The notes under the pieces: generated by a model
Database searches by the model: none
Told to the model about the DNA's origin: nothing
What the model saw: only the letters and a program-made list of their open reading frames with translations
Source: Candidatus Bipolaricaulota bacterium
GTDB taxonomy: Bacteria > Bipolaricaulota > Bipolaricaulia > UBA7950 > UBA9294
Length of the DNA stretch: 5,606 nt
Direction of reading: 5' to 3'
Assembly (NCBI GenBank): GCA_030612485.1
Contig: JAUWNS010000155.1
Coordinates: 1-5,606, forward strand
Shown here: positions 5,428-5,606 of the stretch, in pieces
Position numbering within the stretch: the first letter of the stretch is position 1
Layout: the number at the start of each line of letters is the position of its first letter
Program-made: the position numbers and the translations under genes

Positions 5428-5441
5428 CTAAGGAGGTTGAT

Positions 5442-5606
5442 ATGAAAAAGCTGCTTGTTGCGTTGGTTTTGATTACTGGCTTGTCTGTTCTCGCGTTTGG
5501 GGCTTCGGAGATCATCTGGTTGTCTACCCAGTTTAACCCGATTGAGGAGGCGGAGTGGGTCCGCGGAGTTCTCCTCCCTCCGTTTACTAGCGAGACTGGC
5601 ATCGAT
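5442..5606 (+). CDS. Extracellular sugar-type solute-binding protein of an ABC transporter (5' part only)
   Basis: The first 55 codons of an exported solute-binding protein are present, and the gene continues past the right edge. AGGAGG (5431-5436) precedes the ATG by five bases. The N-terminus is a Sec signal peptide: MKK, then a hydrophobic stretch (residues 4-20), with likely cleavage around AFGA-SE. There is no lipobox cysteine, so the product should be a soluble periplasmic protein and not a lipoprotein. The mature start EIIWLSTQFNPIEEAEW followed by LLPPFTSETGID is typical of family 1 (sugar) binding proteins. Permease and ATPase genes would be expected downstream. It is driven by the strong promoter at 5292-5320 and lies opposite the GntR-SBP regulator. 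The sugar cannot be named from this fragment. Confidence 0.85.
   Translation, partial: MKKLLVALVLITGLSVLAFGASEIIWLSTQFNPIEEAEWVRGVLLPPFTSETGID

Overview
The window reads as a carbohydrate-uptake and upper-glycolysis region of a bacterium. Base composition is moderately GC-rich by eye, genes are tightly packed, and initiation uses both Shine-Dalgarno (SD) sites and, apparently, leaderless starts. The right-edge solute-binding protein has a Sec signal peptide with no lipobox cysteine, which suggests a cell with a periplasm. The style (ROK regulators, ROK kinase, PfkA, ABC sugar uptake) resembles sugar-fermenting anaerobes such as Bipolaricaulota or Thermotogota. That placement is only an impression; no marker gene is present. 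All complete genes end in ordinary stops (TAG or TGA), so the standard code fits.

Layout. Bases 1-1121 (minus) hold most of a ROK-family transcriptional repressor that runs off the left edge. A short divergent intergenic region (1122-1315) follows, with one promoter facing each way. Bases 1316-2320 (plus) encode a PfkA-type 6-phosphofructokinase, apparently from a leaderless mRNA. It converges, with one base between the stop codons, on a ROK sugar kinase (probable glucokinase, 2322-3404, minus). A 186-base gap holds a candidate kinase promoter and an inverted repeat. Bases 3591-5033 (minus) encode a GntR winged helix-turn-helix fused to a complete ABC-type solute-binding domain. A 408-base divergent intergenic region carries promoters in both directions. 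From 5442 (plus) to the right edge runs the start of a secreted sugar-type solute-binding protein, probably the first gene of an ABC transporter operon.

How it fits together (inference). The transporter beginning at 5442 would import a sugar or oligosaccharide, the ROK kinase would phosphorylate a hexose, and PfkA would commit it to glycolysis. The two regulators each border the genes they probably control: the ROK repressor faces pfkA, and the GntR-SBP fusion faces the transporter. The most unusual item is that fusion, which appears to use a cytoplasmic solute-binding fold as the sensor for a transporter that itself has an exported solute-binding protein. No tRNA, rRNA, CRISPR array, insertion sequence or convincing intrinsic terminator was seen.
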